Positions 6,068 through 13,900 of a stretch of DNA of 17,065 nucleotides are shown here, piece after piece. Position 1 is the first letter of the stretch; the number at the start of each line of letters is the position of its first letter. The stretch covers positions 1 to 17,065 of the forward strand of contig CAJUFH010000062.1 in NCBI GenBank assembly GCA_910585755.1, read 5' to 3'. The translations under genes were made by a program, and so were the position numbers. The notes under the pieces are model-generated. The model did not search any database. It saw nothing but the letters and a program-made list of their open reading frames with translations, and was not told the DNA's origin. The stretch is from an uncultured Muribaculaceae bacterium (GTDB lineage: Bacteria > Bacteroidota > Bacteroidia > Bacteroidales > Muribaculaceae).

Positions 6068-7888
6068 ATGGAAGAAAAATATATAGTATCCGCCAGGAAA
6101 TACCGCCCCTCGACCTTCTCCTCGGTCGTAGGGCAGAAGGCCCTGACCGCGACCCTGCGTAACGCGATCGCGACCGACCGGCTGGCCCACGCGTACCTCT
6201 TCTGCGGCTCGCGGGGGGTCGGCAAGACCTCCTGCGCCCGCATCTTCGCCAAGTCAATAAACTGCGCCAACCCGACTCCGGAGGGGGATCCCTGCAACGA
6301 GTGCCCCTCCTGCCGAGCCTTCAACGAGAACCGCTCCCTCAACATCATCGAGCTTGACGCGGCCTCAAACAACGGTGTCGAGGATATCCGCTCACTGACA
6401 GACCAGGTGCAGATTCCCCCTACCGAAGGGAAGTACCGCGTCTTCATCATCGACGAGGTACACATGCTCTCCTCCGCCGCCTTCAACGCGTTCCTCAAAA
6501 CCCTTGAGGAACCCCCCTCCTATGTCATCTTCATCCTCGCGACAACCGAGAAACACAAGATCATCCCGACGATACTCTCCCGCTGCCAGATTTACGACTT
6601 CGCCCGCATTACCGTCGGCGACATCACCGACCATCTGGCCTACGTCGCTGAGAGCGAGGGGATAAAGGCCGAGCGCCCCGCCCTCGGCGTGATAGCCCGC
6701 AAGGCCGACGGAGCCATGCGCGACGCCCTCTCGATTTTCGACCAGGTTGCCGCCTCCTCCCGCGGCGACATAACCTACCGCTCCGCCATCGAGGCGCTGA
6801 ACGTCCTCGACGAGCGCTACTACTCCCGCCTCTTCGACGCCTTCCGCGCCGGCGACGTCCCCGCCGCCCTCCTCGTCTACAAGGAGGTGCGCGACCGCGG
6901 CTTCGACTCCCTCTTCTTCGTCAACGGCCTCGCATCCTACCTCCGCGACCTTATGGTAGCCCGCGACCCCAAGACCATCAACCTCCTCGACACCGACGAC
7001 GAGACCCGCGCCGCCATGGCCGCCCAGGGCGCACTCCTCGACCCCGAGTTCTTCTATTCCGCGATGAGCCTCTGCAACGAGGCCGACCTCGCCTACCGCA
7101 CCGCATCCTCCAAAACCTTCCTTGTCGAGCTCCTGCTCATCCGGCTGTGCCAACTAACCGGCCCCTCCCCCATCTCTGACGGCTCCGGGGAGGGGCGCGC
7201 CCTCAAAAAAATCGAGCCGGCCTCCCCCTCCGCCCCCCAATCCTCCCAAATCTCCCAACCCTCCCAGTCCTCCCAACCTTCCCAATCCTCCCAACCTTCC
7301 CAATCCTCCCATCCTTCCCAGCCCCCTCTTGGTGCGCGAGGCGTAAGCCGAGCGAAGGAGCAGCCCTCCCCCCAAGCTCTAAACCCTAAACCTTCAACCT
7401 TAAACCCTTCTTCCCCCCGCCGCTCTCCCCTGAGCCATACCCCCTCGATGCGTGCCGCCCTGGCCGACCGCAAGCCCGAGGCATCCTCCTCCGACGCCCC
7501 CTCCGAGGCCCCGAAAGTCAACCGACAGCCCTTTACCGACGACGACCTCCTCTCCCTCTGGGCCCGCTACGCCGCCGAGCGCCCGACCCAGCACCTCCTC
7601 GCCAACACGATGCGCCAGTCGCCCCCCGCGCGCCAGTCACCAGCCTCCGAACTCTTCACCATCACCGTCGAGAACCAGGGACAGGTTGAGCTTCTGAACG
7701 CCGAACTCCCCGAGCTCCTGCGCCTCATCCGCTCCGAGCTTCGCAACGACTACGTCGAGTTCCGCCTAAACGTCTCCGACAAAGCCCTTGCCCCTACCGC
7801 CTGGAACGACCGCGACCTCCTGGCCCACATGGTTGAAACCCACCCCCAGACCGCCGACTTCATCCGCGCCCTGAAACTCAGCCTCTGA
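6068..7888 (+). CDS. dnaX: DNA polymerase III subunit tau (gamma/tau), clamp-loader ATPase
   Basis: ATPase of the replisome clamp loader; tau also ties polymerase and helicase together. The ATG at 6068 (MEEKYIVSARKYRP) matches the family start and gives 606 aa; an in-frame TTG 33 codons earlier lies inside the promoter. Walker A is GSRGVGKT (47-54), zinc cysteines are C66, C76, C79 and C82, Walker B is IIDEVH (127-132), and the SRC arginine-finger motif is at 171-173. Clamp-loader domains I-III end near residue 363. A disordered linker (about 364-485) follows, very rich in Ser, Pro and Gln and built from repeats also seen between genes. The C-terminal domain (about 486-606) is a plausible polymerase-binding part. 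An A7 run at codons 380-382 could produce a shorter gamma form. The stop overlaps the SDR start (TGATG). The 3' 401 nt are duplicated downstream. Confidence 0.97.
   Translation: MEEKYIVSARKYRPSTFSSVVGQKALTATLRNAIATDRLAHAYLFCGSRGVGKTSCARIFAKSINCANPTPEGDPCNECPSCRAFNENRSLNIIELDAASNNGVEDIRSLTDQVQIPPTEGKYRVFIIDEVHMLSSAAFNAFLKTLEEPPSYVIFILATTEKHKIIPTILSRCQIYDFARITVGDITDHLAYVAESEGIKAERPALGVIARKADGAMRDALSIFDQVAASSRGDITYRSAIEALNVLDERYYSRLFDAFRAGDVPAALLVYKEVRDRGFDSLFFVNGLASYLRDLMVARDPKTINLLDTDDETRAAMAAQGALLDPEFFYSAMSLCNEADLAYRTASSKTFLVELLLIRLCQLTGPSPISDGSGEGRALKKIEPASPSAPQSSQISQPSQSSQPSQSSQPSQSSHPSQPPLGARGVSRAKEQPSPQALNPKPSTLNPSSPRRSPLSHTPSMRAALADRKPEASSSDAPSEAPKVNRQPFTDDDLLSLWARYAAERPTQHLLANTMRQSPPARQSPASELFTITVENQGQVELLNAELPELLRLIRSELRNDYVEFRLNVSDKALAPTAWNDRDLLAHMVETHPQTADFIRALKLSL
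7187..7211 (+). other. Candidate slippage site (A7) in dnaX with upstream stimulators
   Basis: Codons 380-382 read AAA AAA ATC, making a run of seven A (7205-7211). Upstream is GGGGAGGGG (7187-7195) with a GGAGG 11 nt from the run, and GAGGG-GCGCG-CCCTC (7190-7204) can fold directly against it. A shift to -1 meets TAA at 7387 (product about 440 aa); a shift to +1 meets TAA at 7344 (about 425 aa). Both keep domains I-III and lose the tau tail. E. coli dnaX frameshifts at A AAA AAG with an upstream SD helper, and Thermus dnaX uses slippage on an A run. Activity here is inferred. Confidence 0.4.
7238..7321 (+). repeat. 18-nt tandem repeat in the dnaX linker
   Basis: Four degenerate copies of an 18-nt unit like TCCCAATCCTCCCAACCT run from 7244 to 7315, with partial units on each side. 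They encode SQPSQS-type hexapeptides (residues about 391-418). A unit of 18 nt keeps the frame whatever the copy number. The composition is like the intergenic pyrimidine tracts at 1963-2010 and 8740-8781. Confidence 0.85.
7323..7361 (+). repeat. Interspersed repeat R1, copy inside dnaX
   Basis: This 39-nt segment matches 8655-8693 (and its duplicate 10081-10119) at all but one position, with core GCGAGGCGTAAGCCGAGCG. Here it is translated in frame as LGARGVSRAKE (residues 421-431); the other copies are in gaps between genes. Confidence 0.85.
7377..7407 (+). repeat. TAAACC microrepeat in the dnaX linker
   Basis: A run of CTAAACC/TTAAACC/TTCAACC units codes for ALNPKPSTLNP (residues 437-447). 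Similar units occur in the gap between the alcohol dehydrogenase and mfd (14336-14364) and, shorter, near 2086-2096. It looks like intergenic sequence taken into the coding frame. Confidence 0.65.
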
Positions 7889-8652
7889 TGAAAAGAATCG
7901 TTATCGTCGGGGCCAGCTCCGGCATCGGCCTCTACGCCGCCCGCGCCCTCGCCTCCGGCGGATGGCTCGTCGGAGCCGCCGCCCGCAAAACCTCCTCTCT
8001 CGAACCCCTCCGCGCCGAGTTCCCCGACAACATCCTCTGCGAACCCCTCGACATAACCTCCCCCGACGCTCCCGAAGCCCTCTCCCGCCTGGTTTCCCGG
8101 CTCGGAGGGATGGATGTCTACTTCCATGTCGCCGGAATCGGCTACGACAACGCCTCCTTCCTCCCCGCTCCCGACCTCGCCACCGCCGAGACAAACGTCG
8201 CCGGATTCACCCGCATGATGGACGCCGCCTGGCGCTACTTCGCCGACGGCCCCCGACCAGGCCAGATTGCCGCAATCTCCTCAGTCGCCGGAACAAAAGG
8301 CATCGGCACCCTCGCCTCGTATTCTGCCTCCAAAGCCTACCAGCAGCACTATCTCCAGGCCATGCGACAGCGCGCCGCATCCCTCCGCCTCCCCCTGACG
8401 GTCACCGACATACGCCCCGGATGGGTACTGACCCCCCTCCTCCCCGGCGCGCCCTCCGACTATCCCCTCGCCATGACCCCCGACCGCGCCGGCAGCCTGA
8501 TAGTCAAAGCCCTCCTCAGCCGCCGCCCCGTCGCCACCGTCGACTGGCGCTGGCGCCTCCTCTGCGCCCTTTGGCGCCTTCTTCCAGAGCCCCTCTGGCG
8601 CCGCCTCCCCCTCCCCCCCTTCCCCCTCGGCAACCCCTGCTCCCGCAGTTGA
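7888..8652 (+). CDS. Short-chain dehydrogenase/reductase (SDR), copy 1
   Basis: NAD(P)-dependent oxidoreductase of the classical SDR type; the substrate cannot be told from the sequence. The Rossmann motif is GASSGIG (8-14). HVAGIG (80-85) stands where NNAG is usual. N103, S132, Y145 and K149 form the catalytic set (ISSVAG and YSASK), and IRPGWVLTP (175-183) is the usual PG motif. At 254 aa it has family length, with a Trp/Arg/Pro-rich tail (about 215-254) whose end runs into pyrimidine-rich repeat sequence. The ATG overlaps the dnaX stop by one base (TGATG), so it is probably translated by coupling and transcribed from the dnaX promoter. An intrinsic terminator follows at 8783. An apparently identical copy lies at 9314. 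Confidence 0.92.
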   Translation: MKRIVIVGASSGIGLYAARALASGGWLVGAAARKTSSLEPLRAEFPDNILCEPLDITSPDAPEALSRLVSRLGGMDVYFHVAGIGYDNASFLPAPDLATAETNVAGFTRMMDAAWRYFADGPRPGQIAAISSVAGTKGIGTLASYSASKAYQQHYLQAMRQRAASLRLPLTVTDIRPGWVLTPLLPGAPSDYPLAMTPDRAGSLIVKALLSRRPVATVDWRWRLLCALWRLLPEPLWRRLPLPPFPLGNPCSRS

Positions 8653-8654
8653 AG

Positions 8655-8693
8655 CCCCTCTTGGTGCGCGAGGCGTAAGCCGAGCGAAGAAGC
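8655..8693. repeat. Interspersed repeat R1, intergenic copy
   Basis: Matches 7323-7361 inside dnaX with one difference (GAAGAAGC for GAAGGAGC). It starts 2 nt after the SDR stop. Core GGC-GTAA-GCC could form a tiny GNRA-loop hairpin. Confidence 0.8.
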
Positions 8694-8712
8694 CTCCTGT
8701 TCCCGCTGTTGG

Positions 8713-8781
8713 GTGGAGCGAGCCGAAGGCGAGCGGCCTCCCCTCTTTCCCCTCCTTCCCCCTCTTTCCCCAGTCCTCCCA
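8713..8781. repeat. Interspersed repeat R2 plus pyrimidine tract
   Basis: 8713-8743 matches 1937-1966 except in the core, GCGAGCCGAAGGCGAGCGG against GCGAGCGTAAGCGAGCGG. A C/T-rich tract follows up to the terminator, as after the copy at 1937. Confidence 0.75.
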
Positions 8782-8782
8782 T

Positions 8783-8822
8783 AAAAAAGAGGGAGAGCCG
8801 GAATCTCGGCCCTCTCCTCTTT
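8783..8822. terminator. Intrinsic terminator after SDR copy 1
   Basis: AAAAAAGAGG...GAGAGCCG and CGGCCCTCTC...CTCTTT pair around a short GAATCT loop with one mismatch and a bulge. A6 on the left and T-rich sequence on the right make it usable on both strands. It was probably the shared SDR/rubrerythrin terminator before the duplication; here it separates SDR copy 1 from copy 2. Confidence 0.65.
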
Positions 8823-8857
8823 GGTCTTTTGTAGGTAACCGGCTGCGGCGCAGCCTC

Positions 8858-8916
8858 TTATTCCCCGTAGTATTTCTGGAAGAAACCCTGCGGCTTCCCG
8901 CATACCGGGCAACCCT
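8858..8916 (-). pseudogene. 3' remnant of the rubrerythrin gene
   Basis: Carries the last 18 codons and stop of the intact gene at 10284-10859, including the second rubredoxin Cys pair (GCPVCGKPQGFFQKYYGE). It is cut at the duplication junction, where it meets dnaX sequence in the opposite orientation. It lacks a start and the diiron domain and cannot make rubrerythrin. Confidence 0.9.
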
Positions 8917-9314
8917 CCGACGCCCCCTCCGAGGCCCCGAAAGTCAACCGACAGCCCTTTACCGACGACGACCTCCTCTCCCTCTGGGCCCGCTACGCCG
9001 CCGAGCGCCCGACCCAGCACCTCCTCGCCAACACGATGCGCCAGTCGCCCCCCGCGCGCCAGTCACCAGCCTCCGAACTCTTCACCATCACCGTCGAGAA
9101 CCAGGGACAGGTTGAGCTTCTGAACGCCGAACTCCCCGAGCTCCTGCGCCTCATCCGCTCCGAGCTTCGCAACGACTACGTCGAGTTCCGCCTAAACGTC
9201 TCCGACAAAGCCCTTGCCCCTACCGCCTGGAACGACCGCGACCTCCTGGCCCACATGGTTGAAACCCACCCCCAGACCGCCGACTTCATCCGCGCCCTGA
9301 AACTCAGCCTCTGA
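8914..9314 (+). pseudogene. 3' remnant of dnaX
   Basis: Duplicate of 7488-7888, carrying codons 475-606 of dnaX. There is no promoter or ATPase domain. The first in-frame ATG (9036) would give a 92-aa piece of the tau C-terminal domain (MRQSPPARQSP onward). If transcribed and translated it might compete for the tau C-terminal partner, but more likely it is dead and matters only because its stop overlaps the start of SDR copy 2. Confidence 0.9.
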
Positions 9315-10078
9315 TGAAAAGAATCGTTATCGTCGGGGCCAGCTCCGGCATCGGCCTCTACGCCGCCCGCGCCCTCGCCTCCGGCGGATGGCTCGTCGGA
9401 GCCGCCGCCCGCAAAACCTCCTCTCTCGAACCCCTCCGCGCCGAGTTCCCCGACAACATCCTCTGCGAACCCCTCGACATAACCTCCCCCGACGCTCCCG
9501 AAGCCCTCTCCCGCCTGGTTTCCCGGCTCGGAGGGATGGATGTCTACTTCCATGTCGCCGGAATCGGCTACGACAACGCCTCCTTCCTCCCCGCTCCCGA
9601 CCTCGCCACCGCCGAGACAAACGTCGCCGGATTCACCCGCATGATGGACGCCGCCTGGCGCTACTTCGCCGACGGCCCCCGACCAGGCCAGATTGCCGCA
9701 ATCTCCTCAGTCGCCGGAACAAAAGGCATCGGCACCCTCGCCTCGTATTCTGCCTCCAAAGCCTACCAGCAGCACTATCTCCAGGCCATGCGACAGCGCG
9801 CCGCATCCCTCCGCCTCCCCCTGACGGTCACCGACATACGCCCCGGATGGGTACTGACCCCCCTCCTCCCCGGCGCGCCCTCCGACTATCCCCTCGCCAT
9901 GACCCCCGACCGCGCCGGCAGCCTGATAGTCAAAGCCCTCCTCAGCCGCCGCCCCGTCGCCACCGTCGACTGGCGCTGGCGCCTCCTCTGCGCCCTTTGG
10001 CGCCTTCTTCCAGAGCCCCTCTGGCGCCGCCTCCCCCTCCCCCCCTTCCCCCTCGGCAACCCCTGCTCCCGCAGTTGA
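9314..10078 (+). CDS. Short-chain dehydrogenase/reductase (SDR), copy 2
   Basis: The predicted protein is the same as that of the copy at 7888-8652: GASSGIG, S132, Y145, K149, 254 aa. It keeps the TGATG overlap, but now with a dnaX fragment that has no promoter. Expression would need read-through of the terminator at 8783-8822 or an unseen promoter; I find no TAnnTTTG box in the sequence shortly upstream. The lack of any difference from copy 1 means either a very recent duplication or an assembly error. Confidence 0.85.
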   Translation: MKRIVIVGASSGIGLYAARALASGGWLVGAAARKTSSLEPLRAEFPDNILCEPLDITSPDAPEALSRLVSRLGGMDVYFHVAGIGYDNASFLPAPDLATAETNVAGFTRMMDAAWRYFADGPRPGQIAAISSVAGTKGIGTLASYSASKAYQQHYLQAMRQRAASLRLPLTVTDIRPGWVLTPLLPGAPSDYPLAMTPDRAGSLIVKALLSRRPVATVDWRWRLLCALWRLLPEPLWRRLPLPPFPLGNPCSRS

Positions 10079-10080
10079 AG

Positions 10081-10119
10081 CCCCTCTTGGTGCGCGAGGC
10101 GTAAGCCGAGCGAAGAAGC
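10081..10119. repeat. Interspersed repeat R1, duplicated copy
   Basis: Same as 8655-8693, carried along by the tandem duplication. Confidence 0.8.
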
Positions 10120-10138
10120 CTCCTGTTCCCGCTGTTGG

Positions 10139-10207
10139 GTGGAGCGAGCCGAAGGCGAGCGGCCTCCCCTCTTTCCCCTCCTTCCCCCTCTTTCCCCAGT
10201 CCTCCCA
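10139..10207. repeat. Interspersed repeat R2 plus pyrimidine tract, duplicated copy
   Basis: Same as 8713-8781, carried along by the tandem duplication. Confidence 0.75.
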
Positions 10208-10208
10208 T

Positions 10209-10248
10209 AAAAAAGAGGGAGAGCCGGAATCTCGGCCCTCTCCTCTTT
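10209..10248. terminator. Intrinsic terminator between SDR copy 2 and rubrerythrin
   Basis: Same hairpin as 8783-8822. It lies 35 nt beyond the rubrerythrin stop on the minus strand, where its A6 run reads as a U run, and about 130 nt beyond the SDR copy 2 stop on the plus strand. Confidence 0.65.
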
Positions 10249-10283
10249 GGTCTTTTGTAGGTAACCGGCTGCGGCGCAGCCTC

Positions 10284-10859
10284 TTATTCCCCGTAGTATT
10301 TCTGGAAGAAACCCTGCGGCTTCCCGCATACCGGGCAACCCTTCGGCGCGTCCTTCGCCTGCGTCACATACCCGCAGTAGCGGCACTGCCATACCGTCTC
10401 CGGGCTGTCCGACGTAAAGAACGTACCGGTCTCGACCCGCTCCAGCAGTCGGCGGTAGCGCGCCTCGTGGAACTTCTCCACACCCGAGATGTTCCGGTAG
10501 AGGGCAGCGATAGCGGGGAAGCCCTCCTCTTCCGCCTTGACGGCGAAATTGGCGTACAGGTCGGCCCACTCCTCGTGCTCGCCGGCCGCGGCCTCCGCCA
10601 GGTTGCGCTTCGTGTCCCCGACAGGCCCCGCGGGGTAAGCCGCCGTAATCTCAAGCATCCCCTCGTCGAGCATCGAGAAGAAACGCTTCGCGTGGGCAAG
10701 TTCCTGTTCCGCCGTCTCCATAAAGATCGCCGCGATTTCCTCGTAGCCCTCCTTGCGGGCCACCTCCGCGAAAATCGTATAGCGGTTGCGCGCCTGCGAC
10801 TCCCCGGCGAACGATTTCAGCAGATTCTTCTCAGTCTCAGTTCCTTTGATATTCTTCAT
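10284..10859 (-). CDS. Rubrerythrin, peroxide-reducing diiron protein
   Basis: Cytoplasmic peroxidase that reduces hydrogen peroxide to water in anaerobes. At 191 aa it has classic length. The ferritin-like four-helix domain (about 1-145) holds the diiron ligands E20, E53, H56, E94, E97, E128 and H131 (AGESQARNRY, ETAEQELAHAKRF, EKFHEARY). The C-terminal rubredoxin domain has C159-x2-C162 and C175-x2-C178 for one iron. It is last in the minus-strand series, 82 nt after mfd; that gap has no TAnnTTTG box, so it may be cotranscribed or use an atypical promoter. Its last 18 codons are repeated at 8858. The name rbr would fit, but several paralogues usually exist, so no symbol is given. Confidence 0.97.
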   Translation of the reverse strand: MKNIKGTETEKNLLKSFAGESQARNRYTIFAEVARKEGYEEIAAIFMETAEQELAHAKRFFSMLDEGMLEITAAYPAGPVGDTKRNLAEAAAGEHEEWADLYANFAVKAEEEGFPAIAALYRNISGVEKFHEARYRRLLERVETGTFFTSDSPETVWQCRYCGYVTQAKDAPKGCPVCGKPQGFFQKYYGE

Positions 10860-10941
10860 GACAGTAAATTGTTAGTTCCTTTGTATTTATATTGGTAAAG
10901 AAACAACAACCCGCCCCCCTCGAAAGTTCTCTGATAAATGG

Positions 10942-13900
10942 TTAGGAGACGGGGAGGGTGCGGATTTCGGCGAGGATGTTGACGGCGGCCTGGACGGTGG
11001 GGACGGCGGCGATGGAGAAGGAGCGGCGGCCGGTGGTTGGGTTGGTGCGGATTTTGACGCGCTGGGGGTTCTTCTGCAAGTAGCTGACAATGCGGCCGAA
11101 AGCGGCCGACTGGTAGTAGGCTTCGTTGGAGTCGTCGACGAAGTAGAGGTACATTAAGCCTCCTTTGAGGGCGACTTTCTCGACCCCCAACTGACGGGCC
11201 ATGCGCCGCAGACGGGGAACGCGGGCCAGCTCTTTGGCCTCCTCCGGCACTGGGCCGAAGCGGTCGGTCAGCCGGTTGAGGAATTTCTCAATGTCTTCGT
11301 CGCGCTCCATTGCGTCGAGTTCGCGGTAGAGGTTGATGCGCTCGCTCTCCTGGGGGACGTAGAGCGCGGGTAGCAGCAGCTCCATGTCGCTCTCGACTAC
11401 GGTGTCGGCGACGAAGTCCTGCCCCTCTTCGGGGGTCTGCCCCTCCTCTTCGGCGAAGGTCGAGGCGAACTCCTGGGTGCGCAGTTCGGTCATCGCCTCC
11501 TTGAGGATTTTCTGGTAGGTCTCGTAGCCGAGGTCGGCGATGAAGCCGCTCTGTTCGGCTCCGAGGAGGTTGCCGGCGCCGCGGATGTCGAGGTCCTGCA
11601 TCGCGATATGGATTCCGGAGCCGAGGTCGGAGAAGCTCTCGATCGCCTGGAGGCGGCGGCGCGCAACGGGGGTCAGCGGGTTGCCGGGGGGCACCATCAG
11701 GTAGCAGAACGCCTTGCGCGAGGAGCGCCCGACGCGGCCGCGGAGCTGGTGCAGCTCGCTGAGGCCGAAGTTCTGGGCGTTGTTGACGATGATCGTGTTG
11801 ACGTTCGGCATGTCGATGCCGCTCTCTATGATGGTGGTTGCCAGGAGTATGTCGTATTCGTGGTTGGTGAAGTCAAGGATGGCCTGCTCCAGCTTCTCGG
11901 GGGGCATCTGGCCGTGGGCCACGAGGGTCCTCGCGTCGGGCACGACCCGTTTCAGCATCGCCTCGAGCTGGTAAAGCCCCTCGATGCGGTGGTTTACGAT
12001 GAACACCTGGCCGTTGCGCGACAGCTCGAAATTCACGGCTTCCGCCAGGATGTCGTCGTCGAGGGTGTTGACGGAGGTCAGGATCGGGTAGCGGTTGGCG
12101 GGAGGGGTTGTGATCGAGCTGAGGTCGCGGGCCCCCATCAGGGAGAACTGGAGGGTGCGGGGGATGGGGGTGGCCGACATGGTGAGGGTGTCGACGTTGA
12201 CCTTCATCTGCTTCAGCTTCTCCTTTACGGCGACTCCGAATTTCTGCTCCTCGTCGACCACAAGCAGCCCCAGGTCCTTGAATTTAACATCCTTGCCAAC
12301 AATTCGGTGGGTACCGATCAGGATGTCTATCTTCCCTTCCGCCAGGTCTTTGAGAATCTCGCGGGCTTGTTTGGCGGTACGGGCGCGGGAGAGGTAGTCG
12401 ACTCTGACGGGGAAGTCGGCCAGGCGCTCGCGGAAGGTGTTGTAGTGCTGGTAGGCGAGAACGGTCGTCGGCACCAGTACGGCGGTCTGTTTCCCGTCTG
12501 TGGCGGCCTTGAAGGCCGCGCGGATGGCGACCTCCGTCTTGCCGAAGCCAACGTCGCCGCAGACGAGGCGGTCCATCGGGCGGGGGCTTTCCATGTCCTT
12601 CTTCACTGCGGCTGTGGCTGTCACCTGGTCGGGGGTGTCCTCGTAGATGAACGAGGCTTCCAGCTCGTGCTGGAGGTATGAGTCGGGGGAGAACTGGTAG
12701 CCCTTCTCCTCCTTTCGGGCGGCGTAGAGCTTGATCAGGTCGCGGGCGATGTCCTTTAACTTGTTCTTGGTCTTCTCCTTGAGCTTGTTCCAGGCGCCGG
12801 AGCCGAGTTTGTTGATGGTCGGCTCTACCCCCTCCTTGCCGCGGTATTTGGCGAGCTTGTGGAGGGAGTGGATTGAAACGAAGATGCAGTCGTTGTTCTT
12901 GTAGACGAGCTTGATCATCTCCTGGGTGGTGCCGTTGACCTGGGTTCGGAGCAGGCCTCCGAACTTCCCGACGCCGTGGTCGGAATGGACGATGTAGTCG
13001 CCCGGTTCGATAGCCTGCAACTCCTTGATTGACAGTGCCAACTTTCCCGACCGCGCCCGTTCGCTCTTGAGGGTGTACTTGTGGAAGCGGTCGAAAATCT
13101 GGTGATCGGTGAAGAGGCATATCTTCTGCGCGTGGTCGGCGAACCCCTCGTGGAGGGTACCGAGCACCGGGGTGAAGGGAATCTTGTCGCCCCTCTCGGC
13201 GAAAATATCCTTCAGACGGCGGGTCTGCTGCTCCGAGTCGGAGAGGATGTAGAGCCGGTAGCCCTCCTCCAGCAGCTTGGTCAGCGAGCCGCTGAGGAGG
13301 TCGAAGTTCTTGTGGTACAGCCCCTGGGGTGAGCACTGGAAGTCAATCCCCGCTTCCCCGTCGTCCCCTTTCGACTTGCTGAGTTTCAGAATCGGGAAAT
13401 CCCGGAGCTTGTTCCTGAACGCCTCGGGATCGACGAGGTTCTTCATTGCGTCGGCATCCCCCTCCTCGCTGTAAGCCGCTGAGGCTGAGAAGCTCTGACT
13501 GGCTACACCCTCGACCCGCGAGACGAGCCACGACGGGTCTTCGGTGACAATCAGTGTCCCGGCCGGCATGAAGTCCAGGACGCTCTCCCCCTTTCCGTCG
13601 CCCCCCTGCGCCATGTTGGCGGTTATAATCGCCGTATCCACCTTCTGCTCGGAGAGCTGGGTCTCGATGTTGAATGTACGGATCGACTCTATTTCGTCGC
13701 CGAAGAGGTCTACGCGGTAGGGGAGTTCATTGGAGTAGCCGAAAATATCCAATATCGAGCCGCGGACGGCGAAGTGCCCCGGCTCGTAGACATAATCCTC
13801 CTCCTTGAACCCGTTGTCGCGCAACCATTTGCAAGTCTCGGTAAGGTTGATTTCCTTTCCCGCGGACAATTGCAGCGTATGTTGCTCGAGAACTTCCCGC

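Larger units (their letters stand above)
7488..8913. repeat. Tandem duplication, unit 1 of 2 (1,426 bp)
   Basis: Every base I compared from 7488 recurs 1,426 nt downstream, and identity continues to 8916/10342. The unit holds the last 401 nt of dnaX, the SDR gene, repeats R1 and R2, the terminator and the last 18 codons plus stop of rubrerythrin. Boundaries are shared by a CCT triplet, so they can be set up to 3 nt either way. No mobile-element ends flank it. Confidence 0.93.
8914..10339. repeat. Tandem duplication, unit 2 of 2 (1,426 bp)
   Basis: Second unit of the tandem repeat described at 7488. It continues directly into the intact rubrerythrin gene at its right end; identity with unit 1 stops at 10342/8916. 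Confidence 0.93.

Noticed and set aside
7244..7321. Regular repeats suggestive of a CRISPR array
   Set aside because: Units of 18 nt are contiguous without spacers, lie in the dnaX frame, and no cas genes are present.
8460..9020. Minus-strand open frame crossing the duplication junction
   Set aside because: It strings together antisense SDR, repeat, and antisense dnaX sequence with no recognisable domain; it exists only because of the junction.
7488..10342. Composite transposon or integrated element as explanation for the duplication
   Set aside because: No transposase, integrase, terminal inverted repeats or target-site duplications are seen, and the breakpoints share only three bases.
11608..12681. 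Long open frame antisense to mfd (357 codons)
   Set aside because: It mirrors the high GC and third-position bias of mfd, has no family motifs and is rich in Val, Gly and Glu as expected for a shadow frame. The same applies to frames opposite dnaX (6392-7153), purB (15916-16911) and the alcohol dehydrogenase (14679-15515).
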